The position numbers were made by a program, and so were the translations under genes. Positions 1-6,802 of a DNA stretch of 64,000 nt are shown here, piece by piece. Under the pieces are notes generated by a model. That model was given only the letters and a program-made list of their open reading frames with translations, had not been told where the DNA came from and ran no database searches. How positions within the stretch are numbered: the first letter of the stretch is position 1; each line of letters opens with the position of its first letter. The stretch comes from Actinomycetes bacterium (GTDB lineage: Bacteria > Actinomycetota > Acidimicrobiia > Acidimicrobiales > Bog-793): the NCBI GenBank assembly GCA_021798985.1, contig JAJZBI010000013.1:28720-92719 (forward strand), written 5' to 3'.

Positions 1-967
1 CGCTGCGTGCGATCACTTCGAGGGGCGCGGCCCGTGGCGCGACGAGCGCCGCGGCAGTCCCCGTCGAGCGCTCAACGGGCTCCCACAACAGCGCCGAGCT
101 TGCCTCGGAAAAGCTCGGATCCGCCAGGCGAAGATCCCAATCCTCGCCGTCATAGAGGTCGCTTGAGGCGATCGGTGACGGCGCCCACTCCCAGCGCTCG
201 TCGCTCGGGACGATGAGGCGTTCCCCCGATGCGGTCTCGAGCTCGATCTGGGCGAGGAGCTCGGGCAGCGCTGCGGCGACCGCCGAGTCCGAAGCGGCGT
301 GGTCGGCGATCCTGCCGGCGTACCAGCCCGGGGCGAGCTCAACGACGAGGACGTTGTCACCGACGCGCAGGTGGTCGGCGAGCTCGATACGGTCGTACTG
401 CACGCGGCGGCGGTAGTCGGTCCAGCCCGGCCGCAGCAGGCCGTTGCCGACCGGGGCGCCATTCAAATGGGCGCGCGTCACCCCGAGGGCGCTCAGGTAG
501 GCGCGTGCTGCAACGACGGGTGCGGTGAGCTCGAAGCGGCGTCGGAGCAAGAACGTCGCCCGGCTGTTGCCCGTCGGGCGCGGGCGGGTGATCCAGGAAG
601 CGACCCAGTCGGAGCGCTCGAGCAGCCCGACCTCAAAGCGCGCCGGTTCGGACCACTGGCTCGCCGCCCCGCTCGCGCTGCGCACGCGGACGCTCCACCA
701 GCGGACGTCGCGGGACGAGAGCGACGGGCCGCGATAGCGCCACTGGCCGGTGACGCCCTCCAGCCAGCCACTCCTCCAGGCATTTGGGGCATCGAGGTCC
801 TCGGCCAGCGCCGCGACCCGCAGCTCGCTTGCCGCCACGGCCTCGTCGCCCGCCTGAGCGGGCACGCGCCAGGAAAGGTGTGGCTCGCTCGTGCCGATCA
901 GCGCGGTGTCAACGAAGCGCTCACAGGTGAGCCGCTCGGGTTGCCAGGTCAGCTGGCCTTGGTCCAT
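1..967 (-). CDS. alpha-L-rhamnosidase (GH78), N-terminal part, cut by window edge
   Basis: The reading frame runs open from an ATG at 967 through the left edge, so it is missing from the complete-ORF track. The roughly 320 visible residues show the usual order of a bacterial alpha-L-rhamnosidase: an Ig-like first domain with the 'DVRWWSVRVRS' strand, then the carbohydrate-binding N domain with 'HLNGAPVGNGLLRPGWTDY', 'RRVQYDRIEL' and 'APGWYAGRIADHA'. The catalytic barrel lies outside the window. The enzyme releases terminal L-rhamnose from glycosides. No signal peptide is visible, so it probably acts inside the cell on imported rhamnosides. GAGGGA lies about 6 bases before the ATG. It sits 89 bp downstream of a LacI gene on the same strand and belongs with the rhamnose pathway at 10-15 kb. 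Confidence 0.88.
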   Translation of the reverse strand, partial: MDQGQLTWQPERLTCERFVDTALIGTSEPHLSWRVPAQAGDEAVAASELRVAALAEDLDAPNAWRSGWLEGVTGQWRYRGPSLSSRDVRWWSVRVRSASGAASQWSEPARFEVGLLERSDWVASWITRPRPTGNSRATFLLRRRFELTAPVVAARAYLSALGVTRAHLNGAPVGNGLLRPGWTDYRRRVQYDRIELADHLRVGDNVLVVELAPGWYAGRIADHAASDSAVAAALPELLAQIELETASGERLIVPSDERWEWAPSPIASSDLYDGEDWDLRLADPSFSEASSALLWEPVERSTGTAAALVAPRAAPLEVIARS

Positions 968-1056
968 CAGATCCCTCACTTGTCTTGCCGGCAGCGCGCC
1001 GTGCGCGTGCTCTCGATGATGCCCTCTGCGACGCGACCGCCGCAGGGGCGCCTGGC

Positions 1057-2289
1057 TCAGCGCGTTGGTCGAGCTCCCTTGGTCGACCGGGTGGTCCGGT
1101 TCTGGAGCGCGCTGGTGGCGCCCCGTGGGGTGGGGACGGTCGCGGCGCCGGTTTGGGGGGAGCGCGCCTTGCCGTCGCCTCGCCCGTTTCCTCCGCCAGC
1201 GTCGTCGACTGACGGCCGGATCCCCGGCACGGTGTGGCGCGCGTGGGTCGCGGAGGATCGCTCCGCGGTGCTCTCGCGGATGCGCAGCGTCGGGACCAGC
1301 ATCACCTCGCGATTGGGACCGCTGTGGCCGTCGATCCTGCTGAGCAACAGTCGGGCGCTTTCAGCCCCGAGGTCATAGGCAGGCTGGGCGACGCAGGTGA
1401 GCGGGGGATGAACGACGGCGTTCCACGAGGAGTCGTCGAAGCCGACGATGGCCATGTCCGAGGGGACCTCGAGCCCTGCGGCGACGATCGCCTTCAAGGC
1501 GCCGAGCGTCATCAGATTGTTGGCGACCAGCACGGCGTCGGGGCGCACGGACAGGGAGAGCAAGGCCTCCATCTCGCGCTGGCCTCCCGATTCGCGGAAA
1601 TCGCCGATGCGGACGAAGGCCGGGTCGTCCAGCTCGAGCCCGTTGCGGCGCAGCGCCGACATGAAGCCGTCGAGGCGATCCCGGCCGGTCGTCGTGTCCG
1701 TGGGACCCGTGATGCAGGCGAGATGGCAATAGCCGCGGGCGAGCAGGTGGTCGACGGCCTGCTCGGCCCCGGCGACGTTGTTCACGAAGGCGCCGTCGAG
1801 CATTCCCGAGCTGATGCGCCGGTCTACTGTCACGATGCTCACCTTGCGAGACAGCATCTCTTCGATTAGCGAGGGGTCCGGAGATGTCGGCGCCAAGATG
1901 ACCCCGACGACGTGCTCGGCGAGGGCGAGTTCGAGGTAGGTGCGCTCCTTTTCCGCATCGGCGTCGGTGTTGCACAAGATCAGCGAGTAACCGGCTGAAT
2001 ACGCCACGTCCTCGATCCCGCGCACCATGTCGGTGAAGTGCGGGTTGGACACGTCGGGAATGATCAGCGCCCATACCCGCGCCTGCTGGGTGCGCAGCGT
2101 CCGCGCCGCGCGACTCGGGCGGTATCCGAGCTTGGTCACGGCGCGCTGGACCCTGGCGGCGAGCGCTGGGTTGACCCGGGCGTCCCCGTTCAAGACACGC
2201 GAGACCGTGGCAGTCGAGACGCCGGCGGCGTGCGCCACATCGATGATCGTGGTCGTGCCGCCGGTTTGGTTGACGCCTCGCGCTCTCAC
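1057..2289 (-). CDS. LacI-family transcriptional regulator with C-terminal extension
   Basis: A 410-residue repressor. Residues 14-65 are the LacI helix-turn-helix and hinge ('TIIDVAHAAGVSTATVSRVL'), followed by a periplasmic-binding-like sensor domain ending near residue 342 ('LVPTLRIRESTA'). The remaining 68 residues are low-complexity (Gly, Arg, Ser, Thr) and have no counterpart in normal LacI proteins, which suggests a lost stop codon or late frameshift. The GTG start has AAGGA about 6 bases upstream. The gene lies between the rhamnosidase (downstream, same strand) and the TRAP operon (divergent), so it is placed to control both. The ligand is probably a sugar or sugar acid of this island. 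Regulator class is certain; target genes are inferred from position. Confidence 0.93.
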   Translation of the reverse strand: MRARGVNQTGGTTTIIDVAHAAGVSTATVSRVLNGDARVNPALAARVQRAVTKLGYRPSRAARTLRTQQARVWALIIPDVSNPHFTDMVRGIEDVAYSAGYSLILCNTDADAEKERTYLELALAEHVVGVILAPTSPDPSLIEEMLSRKVSIVTVDRRISSGMLDGAFVNNVAGAEQAVDHLLARGYCHLACITGPTDTTTGRDRLDGFMSALRRNGLELDDPAFVRIGDFRESGGQREMEALLSLSVRPDAVLVANNLMTLGALKAIVAAGLEVPSDMAIVGFDDSSWNAVVHPPLTCVAQPAYDLGAESARLLLSRIDGHSGPNREVMLVPTLRIRESTAERSSATHARHTVPGIRPSVDDAGGGNGRGDGKARSPQTGAATVPTPRGATSALQNRTTRSTKGARPTR

Positions 2290-2308
2290 CAGTATCCTTC
2301 GATTTGGG

Positions 2309-2325
2309 AGATCGTTTACAGATCT
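2309..2325. promoter_or_regulatory. candidate LacI-family operator AGATC-N7-GATCT
   Basis: Five-base arms in perfect inverted symmetry around GTTTACA, located 20-36 bp upstream of the lacI GTG start, where bound repressor would block lacI transcription. A similar GGTAACGAT word recurs about 60 bp further on. Assignment as an operator is inference from symmetry and position. Confidence 0.35.
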
Positions 2326-2550
2326 TCTACCTGGGACTCTAGCGACAGCTCACCGCTGGTGCTAGCCAAGTAGCGGTAACGATATCTCAGGGGGATGGGG
2401 GAAGAGGGGTTCGATTTTCTGGCGGCGGGAGGCAGACCGCGGGTCGAAGGGCGCGCATACCGTCGCATTGGGATGACCGTAGCCCCTGCAGTCCACCCGA
2501 GCCCTGCGCATCGCCGGTCATCTGCCGCGCGACACGAGCGCTCCGCCATT

Positions 2551-2566
2551 CCGACCGATCGGTCGG
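2551..2566. promoter_or_regulatory. perfect 16-bp palindrome upstream of TRAP SBP gene
   Basis: CCGACCGATCGGTCGG is its own reverse complement and lies 52 bp before the TRAP substrate-binding gene. It could be a dimeric regulator site in the leader or promoter, or a weak hairpin. GC-rich DNA makes short palindromes common, but a perfect 16-mer in a control region is notable. Confidence 0.3.
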
Positions 2567-2617
2567 CGCTGAGCAGCAGGCAATCGCAACAGCAAGAGAA
2601 AAGGGGGATAGCAGGCA

Positions 2618-3700
2618 ATGAGGAAACCCAAGCTGCTCAAGGCGGCTGGCGTCGCGCTCGTCAGCCTTCTTGCGCTGCAATCCGGCGTGGCGTACGGGAT
2701 GACGCGGCCGGACCACGCGAAGTCGGCGCATGCCGCAATGCCAAAGGTCACGATCAAGTTCTCGTGCCCGTGTTCGTCTGCGCCGCCGATGGCGCCGCAG
2801 ACCCAGGAGCTATACCGCATCGCCAAGGTGATGAAGGTGCTGACCCACGGCGCGGTCAACATCGAGATCTTCCCGAACAGCAGCCTCGTCCCCGCCGCCC
2901 AGGAGCTCGAGGCGCTGCAGAACAACACCATCCAGATGGCTGAGACCTCTGGTGATGAGTACCAGAACTTGGTGGGCGCCGGGATGATCTACGAGATCCC
3001 CTACCTGTTCACCAACTTCAAGCAAGAGCTGCAGACCTTTGAGAGCAAGCCCGGCCAGCACCTCGTGAGCCTGATCGACAAGACGCTCGGCGTGCACATG
3101 CTCGGGCTGTTGGACCTCGGCCAGCGCGAGCTGGACCTGGCCACGACCAACCACATCTCCACGCCGGCAGACCTGAAGGGCATCAAGCTGCGCATGCCGC
3201 CCGGGCCCTACTGGTCCTTGCTCGGCCAGGCGCTCGGTGGCAACGTCACGCCGGTCGCCTTCACGGAGATCTACCTCTCGCTGCAGACGGGCGTCATCCA
3301 GGCACAGGACAACCCGTTGCCCACCGACATCGCTGACAAGTTCTACGAGGTCACCAAGCAGATCGTTCTCACCAACCACGTGATCGAACCGCTCATGCCG
3401 GTGATCAACGAGGTTGCCTGGAACCAGATGTCGCCGGCCGAGCAGGCGGACCTGCAAAAGACGGTGGCCCAGCAAGACGCGTGGGAGAGCAACCAGGTGC
3501 AGTCGCAGCAACAGAGCGACATCACCTTCTTGAAGCACCACGGCCTCAAGGTGTACTCACCCGATATCGCCTCGTTCCGCAAGCCGGCGCTGAAGGCGTT
3601 CCTGTGCAACCCGACCTACATCAAGCCGTTGCGCAAAGAGGCCTACGGGCTGTTGAACTACGCGTTGAAGCTGAGCGGAGCCGTTCGCCCCGCGTGCTGA
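2618..3700 (+). CDS. TRAP transporter solute-binding protein (DctP family)
   Basis: A 360-residue exported binding protein. Residues 1-39 form a signal peptide (KPKLLK, then a hydrophobic stretch ending near 'SAHA'). The mature part has the DctP fold: 'TQELYRIAKVMKVLTHGAVNIEIFPNSSL', 'EIPYLF', and 'TPADLKGIKLRMPPGPYW', which carries the family's conserved Arg for a substrate carboxylate (KLRMPP), then 'QTGVIQAQDNPLPTDIADKFYEVTKQ'. It captures a substrate outside the membrane and hands it to the two membrane proteins encoded next. GGGGGA lies upstream of the ATG. TRAP systems nearly always carry organic or sugar acids, so in this rhamnose-linked island an acidic sugar (for example a uronate or aldonate) is more likely than rhamnose itself. 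Substrate is inferred. Confidence 0.9.
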   Translation: MRKPKLLKAAGVALVSLLALQSGVAYGMTRPDHAKSAHAAMPKVTIKFSCPCSSAPPMAPQTQELYRIAKVMKVLTHGAVNIEIFPNSSLVPAAQELEALQNNTIQMAETSGDEYQNLVGAGMIYEIPYLFTNFKQELQTFESKPGQHLVSLIDKTLGVHMLGLLDLGQRELDLATTNHISTPADLKGIKLRMPPGPYWSLLGQALGGNVTPVAFTEIYLSLQTGVIQAQDNPLPTDIADKFYEVTKQIVLTNHVIEPLMPVINEVAWNQMSPAEQADLQKTVAQQDAWESNQVQSQQQSDITFLKHHGLKVYSPDIASFRKPALKAFLCNPTYIKPLRKEAYGLLNYALKLSGAVRPAC

Positions 3701-3851
3701 GCCTGTGAGCCAGGGGCGTCCTGCTGGCGCGGCGCCCCTGGCTCACCTAATCGATGTGCGTCATGCTGACCAGGGGGCCGAGCGCTACGGCTCTCATGTG
3801 CCTGAGACGACCGCCAGCTCGTTGTCGAGAGAACGAGAACGACGAGGATCC

Positions 3852-4484
3852 GTGGACAGGGTGCTGACTGAGCAAGAGCCGACCGCCGCCGCCAAAAGCG
3901 ACCTCGGAGCGAAGATCCGCACGGCGTGGGAGCTGAGCAAGCCGCCGGACTACGGTGCGCTCGAGGATCCGCTCGGCGAGGTGGTGACCGGCCGCATGGC
4001 GATCGTGGCGAGAGCCCAGGAGGGCCTGGCCTCCTTGTTCTTCTTTGCGACCTTCGCCTCGGTGCTGGCCGAGGTGCTCCTGCGGCTGTTCGGTCACCCC
4101 GTGATCTGGGCACTCGAGCTGCCGACCTATTTCTTCATCTGGGCGTTTTGCGTCGCCGCCGGCCTGTCGGACTGGGACGACCACCACCTGGCCTTCGACC
4201 TTGTTGCCGAGAAGCTGCCACCGCGGCTCAAAGAATGGGTCGACCTCTTGCTCAACGTCTTGTTCGTCGCGATCTTTGCGGCCACCGTTCCTGGCACCTT
4301 GTCGTTCCTGAGCTTCTCGGCAAGCCAGCCGAGCAGCGGTCTGCCGATCAGCCAGGAATGGGGCTACGCCGGGATCTTCTTGCTCTTCGTCGTGGCGGTG
4401 CTGCTGCGCGCCCGGTTGATCGTCCTCCAGATCGTCCGCGTGCTCCGGCGCCCCCGGACCACGCTTGTGTCGGAAGGGGCATGA
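3852..4484 (+). CDS. TRAP transporter small membrane subunit (DctQ family)
   Basis: The open frame begins at 3705, but the first 49 codons are Arg/Gly/Ser-rich and unlike DctQ. I prefer the GTG at 3852 because ACGAGGAT lies just before it, giving 210 residues. Four hydrophobic segments are visible after about residue 50: 'GLASLFFFATFASVLAEVLL', 'IWALELPTYFFIWAFCVAAG', 'LLLNVLFVAIFAATVPG' and 'YAGIFLLFVVAVLL'. The 'DDHHLAFDLV' loop is typical of DctQ. It forms the membrane complex with the large subunit. Its TGA is directly followed by the ATG of that gene (TGAATG), showing tight translational coupling. Confidence 0.87.
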   Translation: MDRVLTEQEPTAAAKSDLGAKIRTAWELSKPPDYGALEDPLGEVVTGRMAIVARAQEGLASLFFFATFASVLAEVLLRLFGHPVIWALELPTYFFIWAFCVAAGLSDWDDHHLAFDLVAEKLPPRLKEWVDLLLNVLFVAIFAATVPGTLSFLSFSASQPSSGLPISQEWGYAGIFLLFVVAVLLRARLIVLQIVRVLRRPRTTLVSEGA

Positions 4485-5774
4485 ATGGGCGCGCTCATCG
4501 TCATGTGCGCGATCATCGTCGTCTGCTACGTGGCCGGTGCTCCACTTGGCTATGGCCTGATCGCGGGGGGAAGCGCCTACCTCATCCTCACGCACGTCCC
4601 GCTCACCGAGGTCTCCCAATCCATCGTCGGAGGGATGGCGCAGAGCTATGTGATCTTGGCGGTGCCGCTGTTCATCTTCACGAGCTTCTTGATGAACAGC
4701 TCGGGCATGACCGATCGCCTCTTCCGCTTCGCCCAGCTCCTGCTCGGCCGGTCCCGCGGCGCGCTCGCCCAGGTGAACATCGGCGCGACGTTGGTCTTCA
4801 GCGGCATGACCGGCAGCGCGGTCGCCGACACCGCCGGCATCGGGGTGATGAGCGTGCGCGCGATGGAAGGCGCCGGCTACCCGAAAGGCTTTGCCTGCGC
4901 GACGACGGTCACGAGCGCGATCATGGGCCCGCTGCTGCCGCCGAGCATCCCGCTCGTCGTCTACGGCTTCCTCTCGAACACCAGCATCGGAGCGCTGTTC
5001 ATGGCCGGCATCGTGCCGGCGATCGCGCTCGCCGTCGGCCACGCCATCCAGGTCGGCTACCTCGCCCGCAAGCGGAACTTCCCCCGCGACGAGTGGCGAG
5101 GCTGGTTCGTCATCGTGGTCTCCTTCATCGCCGGCATGCCGGCCATCGTCGCCCCGGCGATCCTGATCATCGGGATCTACACCGGCATCTTCACGGCGAG
5201 CGAGAGCTCGGCGATGTCGGTCGCCTACACCTTGATCGTCGCTACCTTCGTCTACCGCTCGCTCTCTTGGGAGAAGTTCCGGCGCTGCCTCGCCGGAGCG
5301 GTGCGCCAGACCGGAATGGTGACCTCGCTGATCGCCGGCGCGTTCGTGATCAACTACGGGATCACGGCCTCACAGTTCTCGATCAAGCTCGCCAACTGGA
5401 CACTGTCGCTCACCCATCAGCACCTGCTCGTGGTGCTGCTCGCGATGGGCCTGTTGCTGATCCTCGGGCTGATCCTCGAGGTGGTGGTGCTCGAGTTCGT
5501 GATCTTGCCCATCATGGTCCCGATCCTTCATGCGGCCGGCGTCAACATGGTCTACTTCGGCGTGGTCTTCACCTTGGTGACCATGATCGCCCTCGGGCTG
5601 CCCACCCTCGGGGTGTTGAACTTCGTGTTGAGCGGGCTGACCCAGACGCCGCTGCGCGAGATCGTGCGGGAGATGTGGCCCTTCCTCGGGCTGCTCGTCG
5701 GCGGACTCGTGGTGCTGGTCCTCGTCCCCCAGCTCTCTTTGTGGCTGCCGAATATGTTGCACCTGGCGACCTAG
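4485..5774 (+). CDS. TRAP transporter large permease subunit (DctM family)
   Basis: A 429-residue integral membrane protein with about 11-12 hydrophobic segments. Family motifs include 'VPLFIFTSFLMNSSGMTDRLF', 'GATLVFSGMTGSAVADTAGIG' and 'GPLLPPSIPLVVYGFLS', and near the C terminus 'IALGLPTLGVLNFVLSG'. It is the sodium-coupled translocation pore of the TRAP importer and uses the substrate delivered by the DctP protein encoded at the start of the operon. Length and motif order are normal. The next gene, a DHDPS-family lyase, follows 77 bp later on the same strand and is probably co-transcribed, which points to a keto-acid or sugar-acid substrate. Confidence 0.92.
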   Translation: MGALIVMCAIIVVCYVAGAPLGYGLIAGGSAYLILTHVPLTEVSQSIVGGMAQSYVILAVPLFIFTSFLMNSSGMTDRLFRFAQLLLGRSRGALAQVNIGATLVFSGMTGSAVADTAGIGVMSVRAMEGAGYPKGFACATTVTSAIMGPLLPPSIPLVVYGFLSNTSIGALFMAGIVPAIALAVGHAIQVGYLARKRNFPRDEWRGWFVIVVSFIAGMPAIVAPAILIIGIYTGIFTASESSAMSVAYTLIVATFVYRSLSWEKFRRCLAGAVRQTGMVTSLIAGAFVINYGITASQFSIKLANWTLSLTHQHLLVVLLAMGLLLILGLILEVVVLEFVILPIMVPILHAAGVNMVYFGVVFTLVTMIALGLPTLGVLNFVLSGLTQTPLREIVREMWPFLGLLVGGLVVLVLVPQLSLWLPNMLHLAT

Positions 5775-5851
5775 CACGCGGGGTGTGACCGAGCCCAGCG
5801 GCTCGGGCGAGGGAGAGACCGGACGGCGACGAACAAGGAGAGTGCGAGCAC

Positions 5852-6781
5852 ATGCAGGTTGAGCGGCTGCCAGGCGGTGCCTGGCCGGTGATGGTGACGC
5901 CGTTTCGCGAGGACCGGTCGATCGACTGGACGGCCCTTGATGCGCTGGTGGAGTGGTATCTGGCGGCGGGCGTCGCCGGACTGTTCGCCGTGGCGCAGAC
6001 GAGCGAAATGTACGCGCTCAGCGCAGAAGAGCGTCGGACGCTCGCCGATCGCGTCGTCCGTCGGGTCGCGGGAAGGGTGCCGGTCGTCGCCTGCGGGAGC
6101 TTTGGACGCGATCTGGGCGAGCAGGCGGCCAGCGTCCGCGAGATGGCGGCGACCGGAGTGGCCGCGGTCGTGGCGGTGACCTCGCAGGTTGCCGCGCCCG
6201 GCGAGAGCGACGCGATCTTGGAGGATCGGCTGCTCGCGCTGGCTGATGCCGCCGGGGAGGTCGCGCTCGGGCTGTATGAATGCCCGCTTCCCTACAAGCG
6301 GCTGCTGTCTCCCGAGCTCGTGGCGGTGCTGGCCAAGACCGGCGCGTTCAGCTTCTACAAGGAGACGAGCGAGCGGCCGTCCTTCGTTGGTGCCAAGGCG
6401 ACCGCAGCCGAGAACAGCCCGCTCTCGATCTACAACGCCGAGATGTCCTCGCTGCTTGAGAGCCTGCGCCTCGGCGCCCACGGGTTTTCCGGCAACGCCG
6501 GCAACTACTATCCCGAGCTCGTGCAGTGGCTCTGCGGCGCCGGCGTGGCGGGCGACGCCCGTGCTGAGTCCGTGCAGCTCGCCTTGAGCGTCGCCGACGC
6601 GGTCGTCAGTTCGCCGCTGTATCCCGCTTCCGCGAAGTACTTCCTCGCCCGCCAGCGCAACGTGCCGATCCTTCCGATCTGCCGAGTGAGCAACGTCGGC
6701 CTGAGCGAGCACGATCTCCGCCTGCTTGAGCACCTGCACCGCCACATGCAGACGATCGACCTGCCGGTGCGGCTGGTGTAG
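5852..6781 (+). CDS. DHDPS/N-acetylneuraminate lyase-family aldolase
   Basis: A 309-residue (beta/alpha)8 class I aldolase. The Schiff-base lysine is K170 in 'FSFYKETS', and the conserved tyrosine is Y142 in 'GLYECPLPYKR' where typical members read YNxP. The usual GTTGE loop is AQTSE (about residues 48-52), so this is not a standard dihydrodipicolinate synthase. Enzymes of this fold cleave or form 2-keto-3-deoxy sugar acids with pyruvate. AAGGAG lies 11 bases before the ATG. Being directly downstream of a TRAP importer and inside a rhamnose island, it may cleave a 2-keto-3-deoxy acid such as one made from an imported uronate, or 2-keto-3-deoxy-L-rhamnonate. The exact substrate cannot be read from the sequence. 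Confidence 0.85.
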   Translation: MQVERLPGGAWPVMVTPFREDRSIDWTALDALVEWYLAAGVAGLFAVAQTSEMYALSAEERRTLADRVVRRVAGRVPVVACGSFGRDLGEQAASVREMAATGVAAVVAVTSQVAAPGESDAILEDRLLALADAAGEVALGLYECPLPYKRLLSPELVAVLAKTGAFSFYKETSERPSFVGAKATAAENSPLSIYNAEMSSLLESLRLGAHGFSGNAGNYYPELVQWLCGAGVAGDARAESVQLALSVADAVVSSPLYPASAKYFLARQRNVPILPICRVSNVGLSEHDLRLLEHLHRHMQTIDLPVRLV

Positions 6782-6802
6782 CCGCCAGGAGGAGCGCGCT
6801 CG

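Larger units (their letters stand above)
2290..2617. promoter_or_regulatory. divergent control region between lacI and TRAP operon
   Basis: This 328-bp gene-free stretch separates the divergent lacI and TRAP genes. It holds a 17-bp interrupted palindrome AGATC-N7-GATCT (2309-2325) just upstream of lacI, a related GGTAACGAT word (2375-2383) that matches the GTAAACGAT word inside the first site read on the other strand, and a 16-bp perfect palindrome (2551-2566). I see no convincing paired -35/-10 for either gene. The repeated words would suit a LacI-type repressor that shuts off both genes. Confidence 0.4.

Noticed and set aside
299-1378. 359-aa plus-strand ORF opposite the rhamnosidase and lacI genes
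   Set aside because: Arg/Ala/Pro-rich shadow frame with no domain; the minus strand encodes recognisable rhamnosidase and LacI sequence across the same bases.
3747-5042. 431-aa minus-strand ORF opposite the TRAP membrane genes
   Set aside because: His/Asp/Glu/Arg-rich composition typical of the antisense of hydrophobic GC-rich genes; DctQ and DctM motifs lie on the plus strand.
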